Shown here: in pieces, positions 11,433 through 24,539 of the stretch | Position numbering within the stretch: the first letter of the stretch is position 1 | How the letters are laid out: each line of letters starts with the position of its first letter | Assembly: GCF_041260155.1 (NCBI RefSeq) | Contig: NC_091944.1 | Span: 27,451,832-27,515,831 of the forward strand | DNA length: 64,000 nucleotides | Source of the DNA: Ptychodera flava | Lineage: Eukaryota > Hemichordata > Enteropneusta > Ptychoderidae | Direction of reading: 5' to 3' | Notes under the pieces: generated by a model | Seen by the model: only the letters and a program-made list of their open reading frames with translations | Told to the model about the DNA's origin: nothing | Databases searched by the model: none | Translations under genes and position numbers: made by a program

Positions 11433-11999
11433 TTAAAATATATCTTGCCGGTGCGAATAAAGTTGGAGCAGATGATTGTTCTGAGATTAACATAAGACAG
11501 TGTGTAAAGCACTACGTCAACCAACTTGGATACCGTTGCTGAGAGTCTCCAAGTAAACTTTCCAAAATGTAAGCTTTTTGTTGCAGTGCCTCGAAGCAAT
11601 AATATAGAACTGCCTGAGCATATGGTGTGTTATGAAACACCTATAAGCTGGTCTCTATTCGGACTATATCGCCCGTTTGTTACCCCTTGTGGCCTTGGGT
11701 TACCAGAAACACATCGCCACAACCCTCGTACTACGGCCTAGGGAATAAAGATTTCTGGCAACGTATCACCCTGCGGTATTAAACGGGTCATAGGAGCTTA
11801 GTGTGGGTTTTATCGGCAATATTGATGCAGTCGATCTATTTGAGCAAAATGGTTTTGTGATCATGTACTTTATCGATAGTTCATGTGGTTTTAGCTAATA
11901 ATGATGGCATTGCGGTCATTATTTGTAGCAACGTGGCATTCTGTTCGCAAACACCACTACTATTACGTATACTCGGGAACTATATATCTTCACAAATGT
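11433..11999. other. Intergenic; nothing recognised
   Basis: Short ORFs only, with no database-like motif that I can see by eye. Confidence 0.3.
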
Positions 12000-12379
12000 C
12001 AAAGGGTGACCCCTGAAACGAGAACACGCTTTGTTTGTCGAAATACGTCACATGTCTCAACCAGACAGAGTGGGTTGTGGATAGCAGCCATAACAAGATT
12101 GTTAAAAGAAGCAGAAAGCCACGTTGAAAGAAGAATACTGTTGAAGCCAAAGAACAAACAAAGTATAGTACGTATCATAGCTCCATTCGTACAACGTCCA
12201 AATGTCGTTATATTAATGGTAGATCAAGCAGTGAACTTGGTCAGAGAGCGACCGAACACCCAAGCTTCATTCTGTGGTACTACATCCGTACAACTTGCCT
12301 TTGAATCGGTGCAAACTCTACAGGTTGCGGCTATGACGAAGGCTGCAGCTGTTTTTTTTCTTCTGGGATCTGAGCAAAG
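12000..12379 (+). other. Probable leader segment (non-coding first exon/promoter) of copy B
   Basis: The stretch resembles the segments upstream of copies C (26570-26835) and D (42990-43230). Shared blocks include GGGTGACCCC and CACGCTTT near the left and GGCTGCAGCTGTTT near the right. It ends at a GT donor-like site, CAAAG|GTATGTAC (12380). Each of these segments precedes its gene's first coding exon by 2-4.5 kb. The first coding exons of B, C and D each start right after a TTTTAG/TTTTCAG acceptor. I infer an untranslated first exon. The 174-residue ORF crossing this stretch is not kept in the other copies. Confidence 0.45.
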
Positions 12380-14318
12380 GTATGTACATAGATTCTCAAA
12401 AAACGTAGAAAATCGCACTGTTTAAGATTGCGTTTGATGAGAGTAGGTACAGGTGTTGACAGTAGGGAGTTAAGTTTTCCCCTAAACGACGGTCCAAAGG
12501 TTGTGATTCTGAAGGGGTGTTGGGGCAAGAATGTTTTATAAGTTGACCTCCAGGTTGTATGTTTTATTTTTTGTATGGCGTTAAAATGTATTTGAAAACC
12601 GATATACAACAAACACTTTTTGTATCTAAAGGGTTTCAACACAGTCCCTCTATGGTCACAACAACTGTTTCTGGATCGCAGTATTTCCTGCACCAAGGAG
12701 ATTACTAATTATCAAGTGGAAGAGTTTCAGAGAAAGGAGAATATAGCAGCGTGTTCTGAACACTTGCACCAAGCCTGAGTTTTGTCACGGGAATGAACAG
12801 TTCAGGGAAAACCTCCTTGATTTTCTCAGTTTGGAACACAAAGGACTAATTGCCTATGTTAGTTTATACGATTATCTATAGTATCAATGTTTGAGGAGGA
12901 ATTTCTTAGCATGTACTTATACTGGAAAAGTCTTTTGGTGTACACACTTACGTTGTTGATGCACCGAGATCGAAAACACAGCATGGCCCCACCAAAGTCA
13001 ACTTTCAAGAGAAACATCGACAGTTTTACCGTCTGAATAACGTAACTTGTCACGAATTAATCGAATCGATACTCTACGACTAAACACTCGGTCATTCACG
13101 GGCATAGATTTTAAAGTTCTTCACACGGACAGTGAGGGCGCTTGATGTCTGACGCTGACTTCAAAAGATATCTGGAGGGTCATCATTGAAGGTATTTTCT
13201 CTACTGTAGAGAGGGATTCAGAAAAACCCGGGGAACCTTTACGGACAGCCACTAAGAGAATAACATAATTCTAAAACACACAAGGTATCGATACACTCAC
13301 CTGAGTCAGCTCACAGCTGTATACGCGCCGAAACCGCGACTATAGCCAACCATACAGCTTGCTATAATACTTGCTACATTCTGTCTGGTGATGCTGTTGT
13401 GGCGTCGCATTACGCGTTATCAGTTCGAATTTGGGTTTTAGTTCAGACAAAATTGGGTTAGATTTGCAACATAATAATTTTTTTTTCAAAAAGAATTCTT
13501 GAGAGGTACCCAAAATATAATATTAAAAGTTTACCGAAATCCACCTAAGGGAAATGTGTCAAATTTGCATAAATCAAATATGGCAGCAAGCAGTCCAACA
13601 TACATATTTGGTAAATATATGACATGTTTAAAATTGTTGTGACAGGTTTAAAAGTCGAAAATTATTGATTACTTTTGGAGCCGTTGTGTGTTATGTTGCA
13701 CTTTGATAATTTGCATAATCTATTATGGCTGCCGGCAATTCGATAAAATGTCATGTACAGCAATAGGTGTTTGAATGAACACCAGATGTTTGAATGAATT
13801 TCAAACCATTGGTATTATCCGATTTCTGTTTTTGTGAGTTTGTGTCACCTTATTGATAAGGATCTTATGAATCTGACCTTGTTTGCAACATTGTTAAGTT
13901 TTAATTTTTGTATAATGGGCATTTTGTTACTGTGGTCATGCTATATTGTTGGGTTTCTTGTTTCTACGTTTTTGTTAGTTTTGTTGTGTTTGTTGTATTT
14001 TTGATGTTACGTGTGATGACTTCTTGCCTATCATCTAGGTGGGTGCACTGAAGATGCACTCGTTCATAATTACTTGTGGGGTTCAATCTTAGCTAAATAC
14101 TAAATACATTGTATATGCCTTTTTAAACGACACATGACAGATTACATGTTTTGTCACTGTACAGTATAAACACCTGTAAAAATTACGAATAATGCCGTAC
14201 ACAACTGATATCCCAATGTTACATTCAGAAAGAAAAAATATAATATACATGACTAACAAACATTAACAGTTGTCATATATAAAAAAATCACACTGTAATT
14301 AGAATCGCGTGTGAAAGT
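12380..14318. other. Putative leader intron of copy B, left part
   Basis: AT-rich sequence without a supported gene, between the suggested leader donor (12380) and the LINE fragment. Nothing else stands out. Confidence 0.3.
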
Positions 14319-14960
14319 GTGAATTATCTTGGCGTTACTTTGTCATCTCTTAAGGATGTACCAAATTAATACCAATGTACATATTTTGAATAGAATTAAT
14401 GCATGCAGAAAGGCATTTTATGGTTTTCAAGGTGCTGGCTTCCATAATGGTAATAGTAAATACTATATGCTTGCCTATGTATAGAATATTGCCATTCGGC
14501 CAGTTCTGACGTACGGTATTAACTGTGTACATGTTTCCAAATCTTCTCTGAGTGAGATTGAAAGGACTCAAGCTAAGTTGCTCAAAGCTAGTTTTGGTAT
14601 TCACAAATTTTGTAGAAGCACTCAGTTCCTGAAAGCGCTCAATGTTATGACTATTGAAAAATCATTAGAGATAAGTTCTCTTGAACTACTGAAATCAATC
14701 TTCGCTGACAATTCACGTGCTCTTTGTTTTTATTTGCATCTTTTGAACATGAATTTTTGTGGTAATCTGAACGGTCACACGGATTTACTCTAACGTGTTA
14801 ATAAGATTTGTGAAAAACATAATGTTTCTTTCTTTCGATACATCTTTGATAAACATTATTCAATTTCTGTTTTAAAAAGTATGAAGACTTTTCCTACACC
14901 GGATGAATTAACGAACAGTGTACATGTACATATCTTGCATGAACGTATAGACAGAGAAGG
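14319..14960 (+). mobile_element. LINE 3' fragment: C-terminal part of a reverse transcriptase
   Basis: Read on the plus strand, the stretch gives residues typical of the end of a non-LTR retrotransposon reverse transcriptase. These are NYLGV, then RINACRKAFYGFQGAG (14390-14440), RPVLTYGINC (14497-14528) and an IERTQAKLLKASFGI block (14557-14602). They match the thumb-region pattern YLGV...RKAFYGLQ...PVLTYG...Q.KLLK of CR1/Jockey-like LINEs. The frame contains a stop at 14480-14482 and ends by 14793, so the copy is dead and 5'-truncated. Related sequence may run to about 15300. The exact clade is uncertain. Confidence 0.6.
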
Positions 14961-15482
14961 TTTTCATCGTTAGAAAAAATCGTTTTATGACTTTTATTAT
15001 TTCAACACCAATGGTTTGAATGAACATTCGTGTGATATTTAACGTTCGATATGTAAGACCTAAATAGCAGGTCAAAGAAACGATTTTCTCTACATTTCTT
15101 TGATTTATATGTAAAAACCTTGATGACCTGAATATGCCGCGGATTGCTTATATTCAATGTCCAAGAATAATGTACGTTTAGGCATTTCGAAACATTTGGC
15201 AAATTTATAGTCAATGAGTCGGCGAGTCTAGAAAAACTATTATATAAAAATGAATCTGTCACGATTAGTCTTACATGTAAAAGCTGTATATCATCTGATC
15301 ATGCTCGTTCTAAATTTGCACATTCTCGATGAACGACGTGTTCGAATAGATTAATATAAATTATTACATTTGCATTCGCGATAAACTGACCTGCAAAAGA
15401 AAAAAATATGACTTGTGTTTGTATTTGTATGTTCTTTTAAGTGTCATATTTTTATGTATTGATATAAAATGTTATCTTTTAG
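14961..15482. other. Sequence between the LINE fragment and copy B
   Basis: Possibly the decayed tail of the LINE on the left. At the right it ends in an acceptor-like TATCTTTTAG (15473-15482) just before the first coding exon of copy B. No gene is seen. Confidence 0.3.
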
Positions 15483-17078
15483 TCATGAAAAGTAATCTGC
15501 ACACATAAGATGAAAGAAGAGAGGTCACTGGATCCTCCGGAGGGAGGATGGGGATGGGTCGTTGTCATGGCAGCATTCACCGGATTTCTAATCAGTGCTG
15601 GTACCTGGTATTCATTCGGTGTACTCTATGTCGCATTTTTAGATGCGTCTGGTGGATCAAACACAGCAGCAGGTTAGTTTGATCGTTCTTGACCCTAATC
15701 AATGTCATAATGAAACGTGACGAGTAACAGATAAGACTATAAATAAAGGTATAAGCTCCCACTTTTGTCTCAAAGCTTGCGAAACTATTGTTTCCGTGAC
15801 ACCCAGTAGGGGTTTAAAAATAAACGCCTTTCATCTTAATACTCTGATATTTATAATAGTGAGACAATAAATTAAAAAAAATCTTTGTGATAAATGGGTT
15901 TAGTTTAGTTTTGAGTGAATGTAATGAGATATTCTGATGCAGAAATTATACTTGTGTGGTTCTCATCACTTATTTCCTGTTAACTATGGAATAATCTGTA
16001 TGTACAACTATTTTTGGCCCTTTTTATTTTCTTTCACATAAATGGGATATGGCGAAAACCTTTGAAGGGACGTCTCAGTATTTTAGTTGAAATATACGTC
16101 ACTGTTGCTTTTAAGATTTGCAGCATGGATTTATGGAATATTCAGCATTTTGTTTGCGTTATCCTCAACCTTTGGTGTAGCCTTGTCAAGAAGATTCGAT
16201 CATAGGAAAACTGTTATGGCAGCAGGCATTTTGGCATCAACTGGAATTTTCGCGAGTGCATTTACAACGAAATTACATCACTTGTACATCACCTACGGAA
16301 GCATGACAGGTAAGGTCGCATGACCTTCGTAGTCGAAAATTAGCATGACTTTGAAGAACAGCTGAGGATATCTCGAGGGAAAGTGCTTAGCCTGTGCATG
16401 AAGCACACTTACATGTACTTAACCCTTTGAGTGCTGTATTTTTTCCCACCAAAATTTTAGTGCAACATTTAACCAATTTTTATGCACTTTTCTGTAATTT
16501 TTCTGATAATTTTGGACCACATAATATTTCATCAGCCACAGTTTTTTATCAAAAGTTTGGCAAAAATCTGACAAAAATTGACTGACTTATATTTTATAAG
16601 GGTGAAAAAATGACTTTGACGCTCAAAGAGTTAATTTGAAACTATACAAATGTAACTAATATTGCTTGCACACTCCGCTTTAAGGTACCCGCATTACTAG
16701 CAACTACGTTTCCGGCACACTAACCATTTTTCTGACAAAGTGCGAGCGAAATTTGCATTTGCGATGTCTGCAGCCATAAAAACATATTGCGATGTTATCG
16801 TTGCTGTAAAATTTAGAAGGTTGGATTCTAGGGGAAATTGCATCTCTTTTGTTTGCGAGAAATCATATTGTATGGAGAACTAGACAAGATCAGAGCTTTC
16901 AAACCAGAAGGCGGATCGCCAAACACATCCATTTCACTGCGATTGTGATTGTCGGTGTGACGTCAGATTTCAGCGATGTGTACATCATTCTTATGTCGAA
17001 ATCGCCCCATTAAGTTCATCAAATAAATTATTTGAGGGTTGCACATGTATGCATGCGTGCACGTATGCATGCATATGC

Positions 17079-17447
17079 AATACAATACAATACAATACAA
17101 TACAATACAATACAATACAATACATACATACATACATACATACATACATACATACATACATACATACATACATACATACATACATACATACATACATACA
17201 CACACATACATACTTTCCTACGTACGTACGTACATACCTACATACATACATACGTACGTACACGTACGTACGTACGTACGTACGTACGTACGTACATACA
17301 TACATACACACACACACACACATACATACATACTACATACATACATACATACATACATACATACATACGTACGTACATACATACATACATACATACATAC
17401 ATACATACATACATACATACATACATACATACATACATACATACATT
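17079..17447. repeat. Compound ACAAT / ACAT microsatellite in intron 2 of copy B
   Basis: About ten AATAC pentanucleotides are followed by long ACAT arrays with GTAC, AC and CTAC variants. The tract lies in the intron between exons 2 and 3 of the pseudogene. The threonine/isoleucine/histidine/tyrosine ORFs here are repeat artefacts. Confidence 0.95.
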
Positions 17448-20400
17448 GTTCGATGTATAATTGTAATTCGTGAGAAAACTCAAAATGACTCAGACTGAAA
17501 AAAATGGTGTGTACATGCGTAGACTGTCATTCTTTCCATGTCCAAGTTTTGTCATTTAAAATAGCAAAGACATAAGGATAAAAATGTCGTGATGAGAGGA
17601 TATTTACCCTAAAAAAATTGCCGCCATTCCGAATAAATTTATGTTTTTATAACACAGGAATCGGATTAGGCCTGACATACGTGGTACAAATTGAAATAGT
17701 AAGTTTGTACTTTAATAGACGTTTCAAAGTTGCGATTGGATTAGCCATGGCGGGAGCCGGTGCTAGGCAGTTGTTTTTCAGCATCGTGACCAAGACACTG
17801 GTCGACCGCTATGGTTGGAGAGGGGCCTTGATTATTTTCTCCGGGATAGCGTCAAACGTGTGTAGTTGGCGCCCTCCTGCGACCTTTAAAAGTTGAGCAT
17901 AATGATAACCAGCACAGCCATGGGAGAGAGGAGTTCCTAACGGAAGGCATGACAGAAGAGTTCGGTAACAGGGATGTTAACGCAGATGAAACTACGACAC
18001 CACTGAAAACCTGTGAGCTCGATGGCTCATCTCGAGCTCAAGAGCGAAGCAGGAAAAGATACGCCATCAATTCAAGGCCTAAGGGAGCATGCTGTCGCTA
18101 CTTAAAGTCGTTATTTATGTCGGTGTTTGATTTATCATTGTTCATAGAACCAACCTTTGTTGTGTTTGTATTAATTGTTATTGGACAGACCTGTGGAGTT
18201 GTTGCATGTAACGTACATATTGTAAGTAACGTTGTCTTCTTGATATTGTACCTGAAGAAACACAGTATCCTTGACCTTGGTATTATCTGAAAGCAGAGAC
18301 TCAAAAGGTCTGAAATGCTGTGCCCGGAGTGGTTCATCGATAAGCATTCACGAAACTCTTCATCAGTGAATCAATTTAGAACATCGTGGTCTTCCAATTT
18401 TTGTAGGCTAGGTTTATTGTGTAATACGTAATTGTTCTCCCATTGATAAAGAACTCCAGAGTTTTAGGAAAATTCTAACTAAAAAGTCGCTCTCAAAACG
18501 ATAAGAGGGAGAAACAACCTTTCAAGCAACGTTATAGTCGCACCCAATTTGATACGTGGGGAAAACAACCTTTCAACATTGTAAATTTAACGTTGCACTC
18601 TTGTTCTGTCTGCCATGTTACAAATAGTATTTTGAAATATACATCACATGATAAGAGACAGAAACCAGTAAGGGTCTTTTGGTTTCATCCATAGGTGAAA
18701 CGAGCACGTGACTTTGGTATATCCAACACCCTAAGTGCGTACGTACCGGCTGTCATGGGACTAGCGCAGTTAATTGGACGACCAGTTGATGGTGTCATTG
18801 GTCAAGTATCAAAACTCCACCCGTGTATCATATATGCTCTTTGTATGTTTGTCGTTGATATTTCCTAAATCTTCAGCATATACATGAGGAGCTTCACAGG
18901 TAAGAAGTAAAAGAAAGATTAGTGCTGTATATTTCCACCAAACGTACATGTGTATGATGCTAAAGTGCAAAATAAAAATACTTCAACTATCAGACAATTA
19001 CGTATGATACCTTTGCAGTTTCTGAAGCGAACGAAAATACAAGTGACGTAATGACCGTGCCACCATGAGTCGAAGACGAGTAGTAACACGGCCAATTTCA
19101 TAGAACCAAACAATGTTCTAATATGAACCAATGGTTGATTTTAAAATTTGGGTTACTAGGAATAATTGCATAATGATTTGCCTAATGGGGCATAGTTTGC
19201 TCGGGTTTCATTTGGGGGTTAAAGGTAAAAAGTTGCTCTGGCGGTAGCCGTCTGATAGGTTTCAAATTTGTTTATTATATTCCATAGGATAAGTTAATGG
19301 CAGCAATGTCAATTTTTTCCAAATAGTGATTTAAATTGCAGATGCCATTTTTGGTCAAAGCATCTTCTTTTCAACGTGCTTTTAACTGGCAACTTTGCAC
19401 ATCAGGTTATAAGTGGCAAGGGATGGCCTCACTAAGATTTGACTAAAAATGATAGACATTTTTAGTCATATTTTTCTTTTTATGTTTTGGAAACAACTTC
19501 GATGAAACCGACGCAATACCTTTCAAATTTACATAGAAAACTTGCATCGGTTCAGATTAAATGTCAATTCTCTCGGGCCAAGTTATCTATTTAACTTTGG
19601 CTTAAAAACCACTCTTATTGTTCGTCTTGTACAGTTTAGATTCCTTTAGGAAAATGCTAATCTTTTCTACTATCTTAATGCGTTTTCTATCATTTTTACC
19701 AACCAAAAAATCTTCAGACATGTCACATCGATAACGACAGCACATATGATTTTAGTGGACACAAAAAGTTGAATACGAACTAAAGTATTATTCTTCAGGG
19801 AAGCCTCTAGCTATAAACCGTGGCCCTATCTCATTGTAGTGTTTTTGTTCAAGAAGACTAAAACCTTTGCCACAATATGCCGAAATATGATGATTTATCA
19901 CATTTGCTAAAGACAGAAAACATGTTAAGTACAATGATTTCATCATGCATGTACCGATAATCAAAGAATATAGATAAGAAGAAGTTTCGGATCAATAAGT
20001 AAACCTTAGATCAGCATCAGATTGTAATGTTAAGCGGAAATATTAATGTCGTCTTTGTTACACAAGTTATTACCTAGAACAATGTTGTAAATTTCTCTTC
20101 TAGCGACACTTCTGCTCGTCATAATGAATCAACCCTAATCTTAACCAGTTTCTGTGTTTCTTCTTATTAAGTAAAACAGTCATTGTCCACTATTCTTCAC
20201 TCTCGCCTAACGTTTGACACGCCTTTTCCCAAGTACCATTTCATTGTTCTTAGACACTGTTGTTTCCTTCTTGACACATAGCACAAATAACCTTCATTGC
20301 CACATTTGGTATATCTACTGGCGGATATATAATACATAACTCGATAGTGGTGAAGCTTCTTCTGGGACATGAAAAACTAGGACATGCCGTGTCTCTTTTA

Positions 20401-20851
20401 AACATCGTTATAGGAACGTGGTCCCTAGTTTTCGGTCCGTTTGAAGGTAAAATTCATAAATTTTAATATGATGTTTATTGTGATATTTAATACGCTGATA
20501 CCACTATTTCAACGATATTAACAAGTTGCAGGAGTTCTCACGACTGACATTTGGGGTTCATTTTTAAATACTTTTTCTTGATATCAAATGTTTGATGTTA
20601 AACGTTGCCTGGAACCGGAAAGTGAAACTTCAAAGAGTTTTTACGTCTTACCCGACACAAACGCGGCCCAAGGACACCAGCTGCGTTCACAATGAATGGT
20701 TAAGGGGTCGGAGAAATTTATGTGACTCGAAAATATTCGGGGCGAAGGAGGAAGAACTTGAAAATTTTTGAGAAGTTAGGAGAGGTATATCAAAACATCT
20801 CTATCCCTTTCATATAGGACACAGTGTATTTTCTCGTACCCATATGAGATC

Positions 20852-20938
20852 TTCATTTGAATTGTAAATCATGTCATTGAGTACTCAGCAAGAGCAGCTA
20901 TGATAGAAAGAGACACAAAATAAGAACCACTTGTCCAA
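20852..20938. repeat. Dispersed 87-bp repeat, copy 1 (intron 5 of copy B)
   Basis: This segment (starting TTCATTTGAATTGTAAATCATG) recurs in the same orientation at 23251-23338 with roughly ten differences. In both places an ATGT-type microsatellite tract follows within about 35 bp. It may be the end of an unidentified element whose tail seeds microsatellites. Confidence 0.7.
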
Positions 20939-20968
20939 ACACGCGTTCAATTCGAAGGCATTTCAATA

Positions 20969-21040
20969 TATGTATACGTAGGTACATGTATGTAGGTACG
21001 TATGTACGTAAGATGGATGGATGGACGGACGGACGGATGT
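20969..21040. repeat. Short, decayed ATGT/GGAC tetranucleotide tract in intron 5 of copy B
   Basis: Interrupted GTAT, GTAC, GGTA, GGAT and GGAC tetranucleotides. It occupies the place of the long arrays in intron 5 of copies A, C and D. Confidence 0.7.
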
Positions 21041-21501
21041 GTGGACTAATCTTTCTTGCCATGCATGTGTGCATGCTCTTTCGCATGCCTTCATGAGTGG
21101 ATGCGTTAATGTTATTTCCAATTTACTTAAAATGAACATACATGTCAGATTTATGTCCGTTATCCAAATAGTTCAGGCAATTTTGCATGGCAATTTATCT
21201 TATCATTATCTTATTCTTCCGCAACAGGTTGGATGTGCGACACTTAAAAGTTTACGATGGATATTTTTGGTTAGCAGGAGCAGCTGAAATACTTGCATCT
21301 ATTCTATGTGCTATTTTACCAATAGTGAACAGAGTTGGTAAAAGAGGATGTTGTAAGAGAAAGCAAGAATCACAAGAATCTGGTACAGACAGGAAGATGG
21401 TGTCCAAGCACACAAGCAATACAATTACTGATGATAACACAGCTGTATAGTAGAAGAATTGCACTTTGAGAATGATGAATTTGCAATATTTTAAAAAGAG
21501 C

Positions 21502-21507
21502 AATAAA
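21502..21507 (+). promoter_or_regulatory. Poly(A) signal downstream of copy B
   Basis: AATAAA lies about 50 nt after the TAG of copy B at 21448-21450. It is a relic if the gene is dead. Confidence 0.45.
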
Positions 21508-21950
21508 TCATCTGATATGAGATATATATCCGGCATGTTTCCTTTTTATCTTCGATATGGCTGTGAGAACATATTGACGTTTTATCCACGGCTTTCGCAA
21601 AGGACAACCTGGGAAACTGAAAACTTGGGAAAAGTTCCCACCTGCATGAAATGAAAAACAAAGTTACTTACAATAGTAATTGAGAAATATGGAGACGCTT
21701 AACTTGATTCGGTGGATTGTTTGGAGAGATTGAATAGAATGTCAAAATGCTTGTTGGAGTGAGTATCTGGGTTGGTCAATGCTGCAGGAGGATAATGAAG
21801 AGTCAAGCATGAAATGTTTGGGGAAAGAGAAGTCAATACAATGCGTCTTTTGATTTTTATTTGGGCAGTGAGTCAAAGCAGAAAGTCATGTGCAATGCAT
21901 GAAGATCGTTAGGTAATAATAGTACTCTTTTATACTCCGGCCAAGCAATA

Positions 21951-21981
21951 CAGGGACTTGATCCCGGTGATCAAGTCCCTG
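21951..21981. repeat. Perfect 13-bp-stem hairpin
   Basis: CAGGGACTTGATC, loop CCGGT, GATCAAGTCCCTG. A further GGCC/GGCC pair lies just outside the stem. It does not look like a bacterial-type terminator and sits in AT-rich intergenic DNA. It could be the end of a mobile element or a small fold-back remnant. Confidence 0.75.
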
Positions 21982-21984
21982 GCC

Positions 21985-23250
21985 TTTAAAGATATTGTAT
22001 GGTGATGGATTGCCGGAAGTTGCCCGGTTAAGGTGGAGGTGCATGTTGCCAACACAGTATTTTTCAAAGCAAAATTTCTCATCTAAGATGACAAGAAAAA
22101 CCCCTCGTACTATATATTTTCAAAAATCAGAGATTCTAAAGTTTAGTATGGAAGCAATACTTTACTCAAAGGATGAAAGGGATGTATATTTGGGTTTAAA
22201 AACCTCAATTTTGGTATTAATCATAAAATTTATTTTAAGACAAAATTTGAAATTTGTTTCTGAAATGTCATTTATAACTTGAAAGAAGAGTATACGTAGA
22301 AAAAACCGAATAATTTATTCTGCATCATTTATCCTCTTTTTAAAATGGCATGGGTTGAAACACTGACTCTCACAAAAAGCGAGTTAAAACACGATTAGCG
22401 AAATTAAAATGCCTCTTTTTCAAAATGTAAGAACTTTATTCCAAACAAACTATGGTTATTTTGTTATACAGCATTTAAAATACATAATGTGAAAATTTCA
22501 GAAACTTTGACCCAGCCAGAGTGGAGTTCAATTCTTTGGAAATCATGACATTGGGAGAAAAGAAAAGCCAGGAAATCGGGTGGTTTGCATACATTTGCAT
22601 AAATTAAAATTTCTTTATCACGCAACTTACAACTGCTTGACAAGTGAAAAGGTGGGCCCTACCAATACTTTAATCTTTGGTGAACAAATTAATTGAAATT
22701 GAATGAATATTTGCAAAAACGTTATTTTCGAGCAAAATATGCTTTGTTGGGTGCAGCGCCCCCATTCAGTAAATTCCATTTTTAGTTGCGACATCCTCAT
22801 GCTTTTTATTTCTATGTATAGTAGAGAATGGCTACATATGTTAGGTTGAGTTTTTTCAAACAGTTCCATGCTTAATAAAGAGTTTACACTAAGTGCAGTC
22901 CTTAACATCCACATTGCTGAGAGGACACCGTGACATGTTATAAAACCAGTTAGCCAAGGCAGAACCAATAATTTGAAGAAAGTTCTTTCATACAGATGAT
23001 GCGATTTTTGTAACCATAAAAAATAACAGTTTTATAACTCAAGAGAAGGTATTTTAAAAATGACGTCATTTGGCGCACGACTACTATGGCGACCGGTGGA
23101 AAAATCGTCAGTTTTCGGTGATGTGGAAGACTTAAAAGTAAATTAGGGCTACTACAGACTGAAAAAGGGAGTCATGTAGGGGTCTCCGCCAACTCTAACC
23201 CAAACCACTGGGTTGAAAATTTGAAAATTTTTGAAATGCCGAAAATTTTC
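21985..23250. other. Intergenic; nothing recognised
   Basis: AT-rich, with only short ORFs. I see no gene, no TIR pair and no tandem repeat. Confidence 0.3.
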
Positions 23251-23338
23251 TTCATTTGAATTGTAAATCATGTTATTGATTACTCAGCAAGAGCCGCTAT
23301 GATAGTAAGAGACAAAAAATGACAACCACTTGTCCAAC
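23251..23338. repeat. Dispersed 87-bp repeat, copy 2
   Basis: Near-identical to 20852-20938 and in the same orientation. The ACAT microsatellite at 23343 follows directly. Confidence 0.7.
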
Positions 23339-23342
23339 TTGT

Positions 23343-23421
23343 CCATGCATACATGCATGCATGCATACATACATACATACATACATACATACATACATAC
23401 ATACATACATACATACATACA

Positions 23422-23455
<34 letters not shown>

Positions 23456-23509
23456 CATACATACATACATACATACATACATACATACATACATACATAC
23501 ATACATACA

Positions 23510-23541
<32 letters not shown>

Positions 23542-23552
23542 CATACATACAC
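23343..23552. repeat. ACAT microsatellite
   Basis: About fifty ACAT units, opening with GCAT variants and with single ATAT interruptions. It lies between copies B and C, next to the dispersed 87-bp repeat. Confidence 0.95.
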
Positions 23553-24539
23553 GTAAGTACGTTCTCGGTAACTGTCTCCATTTTTTATTATAGAAACCTC
23601 AAATGGGAGTCATTATTCATTAAAAAATTCCCGCACCCCATCTCTTCGAAGAATTAAATTTCATAAAGTCATGAAAAAATGGGGAAATTCAATGTCATCA
23701 TTCCGACTCCTACCAAAATTCAATTTCCTAACACTTATTGTATACATTATCAACATCATGCACCCCGCGAGAAATAAGCAACTCAAATCGAATTGATGGT
23801 AGAATCGTATACGTAGATTGTTTGTAATCAGAAAATGAGCTCATGAAAAAAATAAAGACTTCGACGCCATTTAAATGTACTATATGTAGCCATGTAAGTG
23901 TAACATTTTTGTGCTAGTACTTTATGACGAGAGAAAGATTGACCTAAATAGCGATTTAAAATAATCCGTTAGAGGTTCTCAGCTTCGAACCTAGAATCAC
24001 TAAATATATGCCTTCCGTTACCTTATAATAATGGTATTGTATCCACTCTTCATAGTAAAGTAGTATTCATTCTATACACGCTATATAAGGCAAAAACCTG
24101 TTTCTGGTCATCACGTCTGCGCTCATGTATTTTTTTTAAGGTTACACACTCACAGTATAGCTATCATTGATATACCTGTTTTGCCGGTCCAAAATGCTAA
24201 AAAGTATTATGCAGCCAGTGATAAAAGAATAATTGTTGGCATCAATAGTGCAAAACCAGCATTGTTAAGAATAGAAAAAAGGAAAGAAAAAAAGAAAAAT
24301 AAATTAAAGCTGCAAGCAGCATTGTCGGGCCCAAGCACTTGCAAACACTGGCAAAAGGTACCAGAATGAAAATGATTACACTCCAATGATAACACGCGAT
24401 GATAACTCTCCAATGCTGATGGCTACTACAAACAATGATATTAAAAGTGTGTCGCACTTTTGGTATTTTGTCTAAAACATTTCCGACCATAATTATTCGA
24501 ATGTATTATTTATTGCATTTACAGGCATATTGATGATGA

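Larger units (their letters stand above)
15510..21450 (+). pseudogene. SLC16/MCT-like transporter B, pseudogene
   Basis: Six exons can be placed by homology: 15510-15672, 16124-16309, 17658-18221, 18695-18899, 20282-20446 and 21228-21450. All splice sites are canonical and the phases match the paralogues. Three changes kill it. Exon 3 lacks two bases of a GTGTGTGT run near 17864, so the frame meets a TGA at about 17893-17896. Exon 4 carries an in-frame TAA at 18866-18868, where C and D read TTA. Exon 6 lacks one base near 21248. It is otherwise very like copies C and D ([28 protein letters not shown]), so the loss is not old. A four-residue change in exon 1 (ASGGSNTAAG for [10 protein letters not shown]) also fits relaxed selection. 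Two of the three breaks are small indels in low-complexity runs and could be sequencing errors; the TAA is not of that type. Confidence 0.85.

Noticed and set aside
11901-12425. 174-codon open frame upstream of copy B
   Set aside because: It overlaps the leader segment shared with C and D, where it is not open; no domain is visible.
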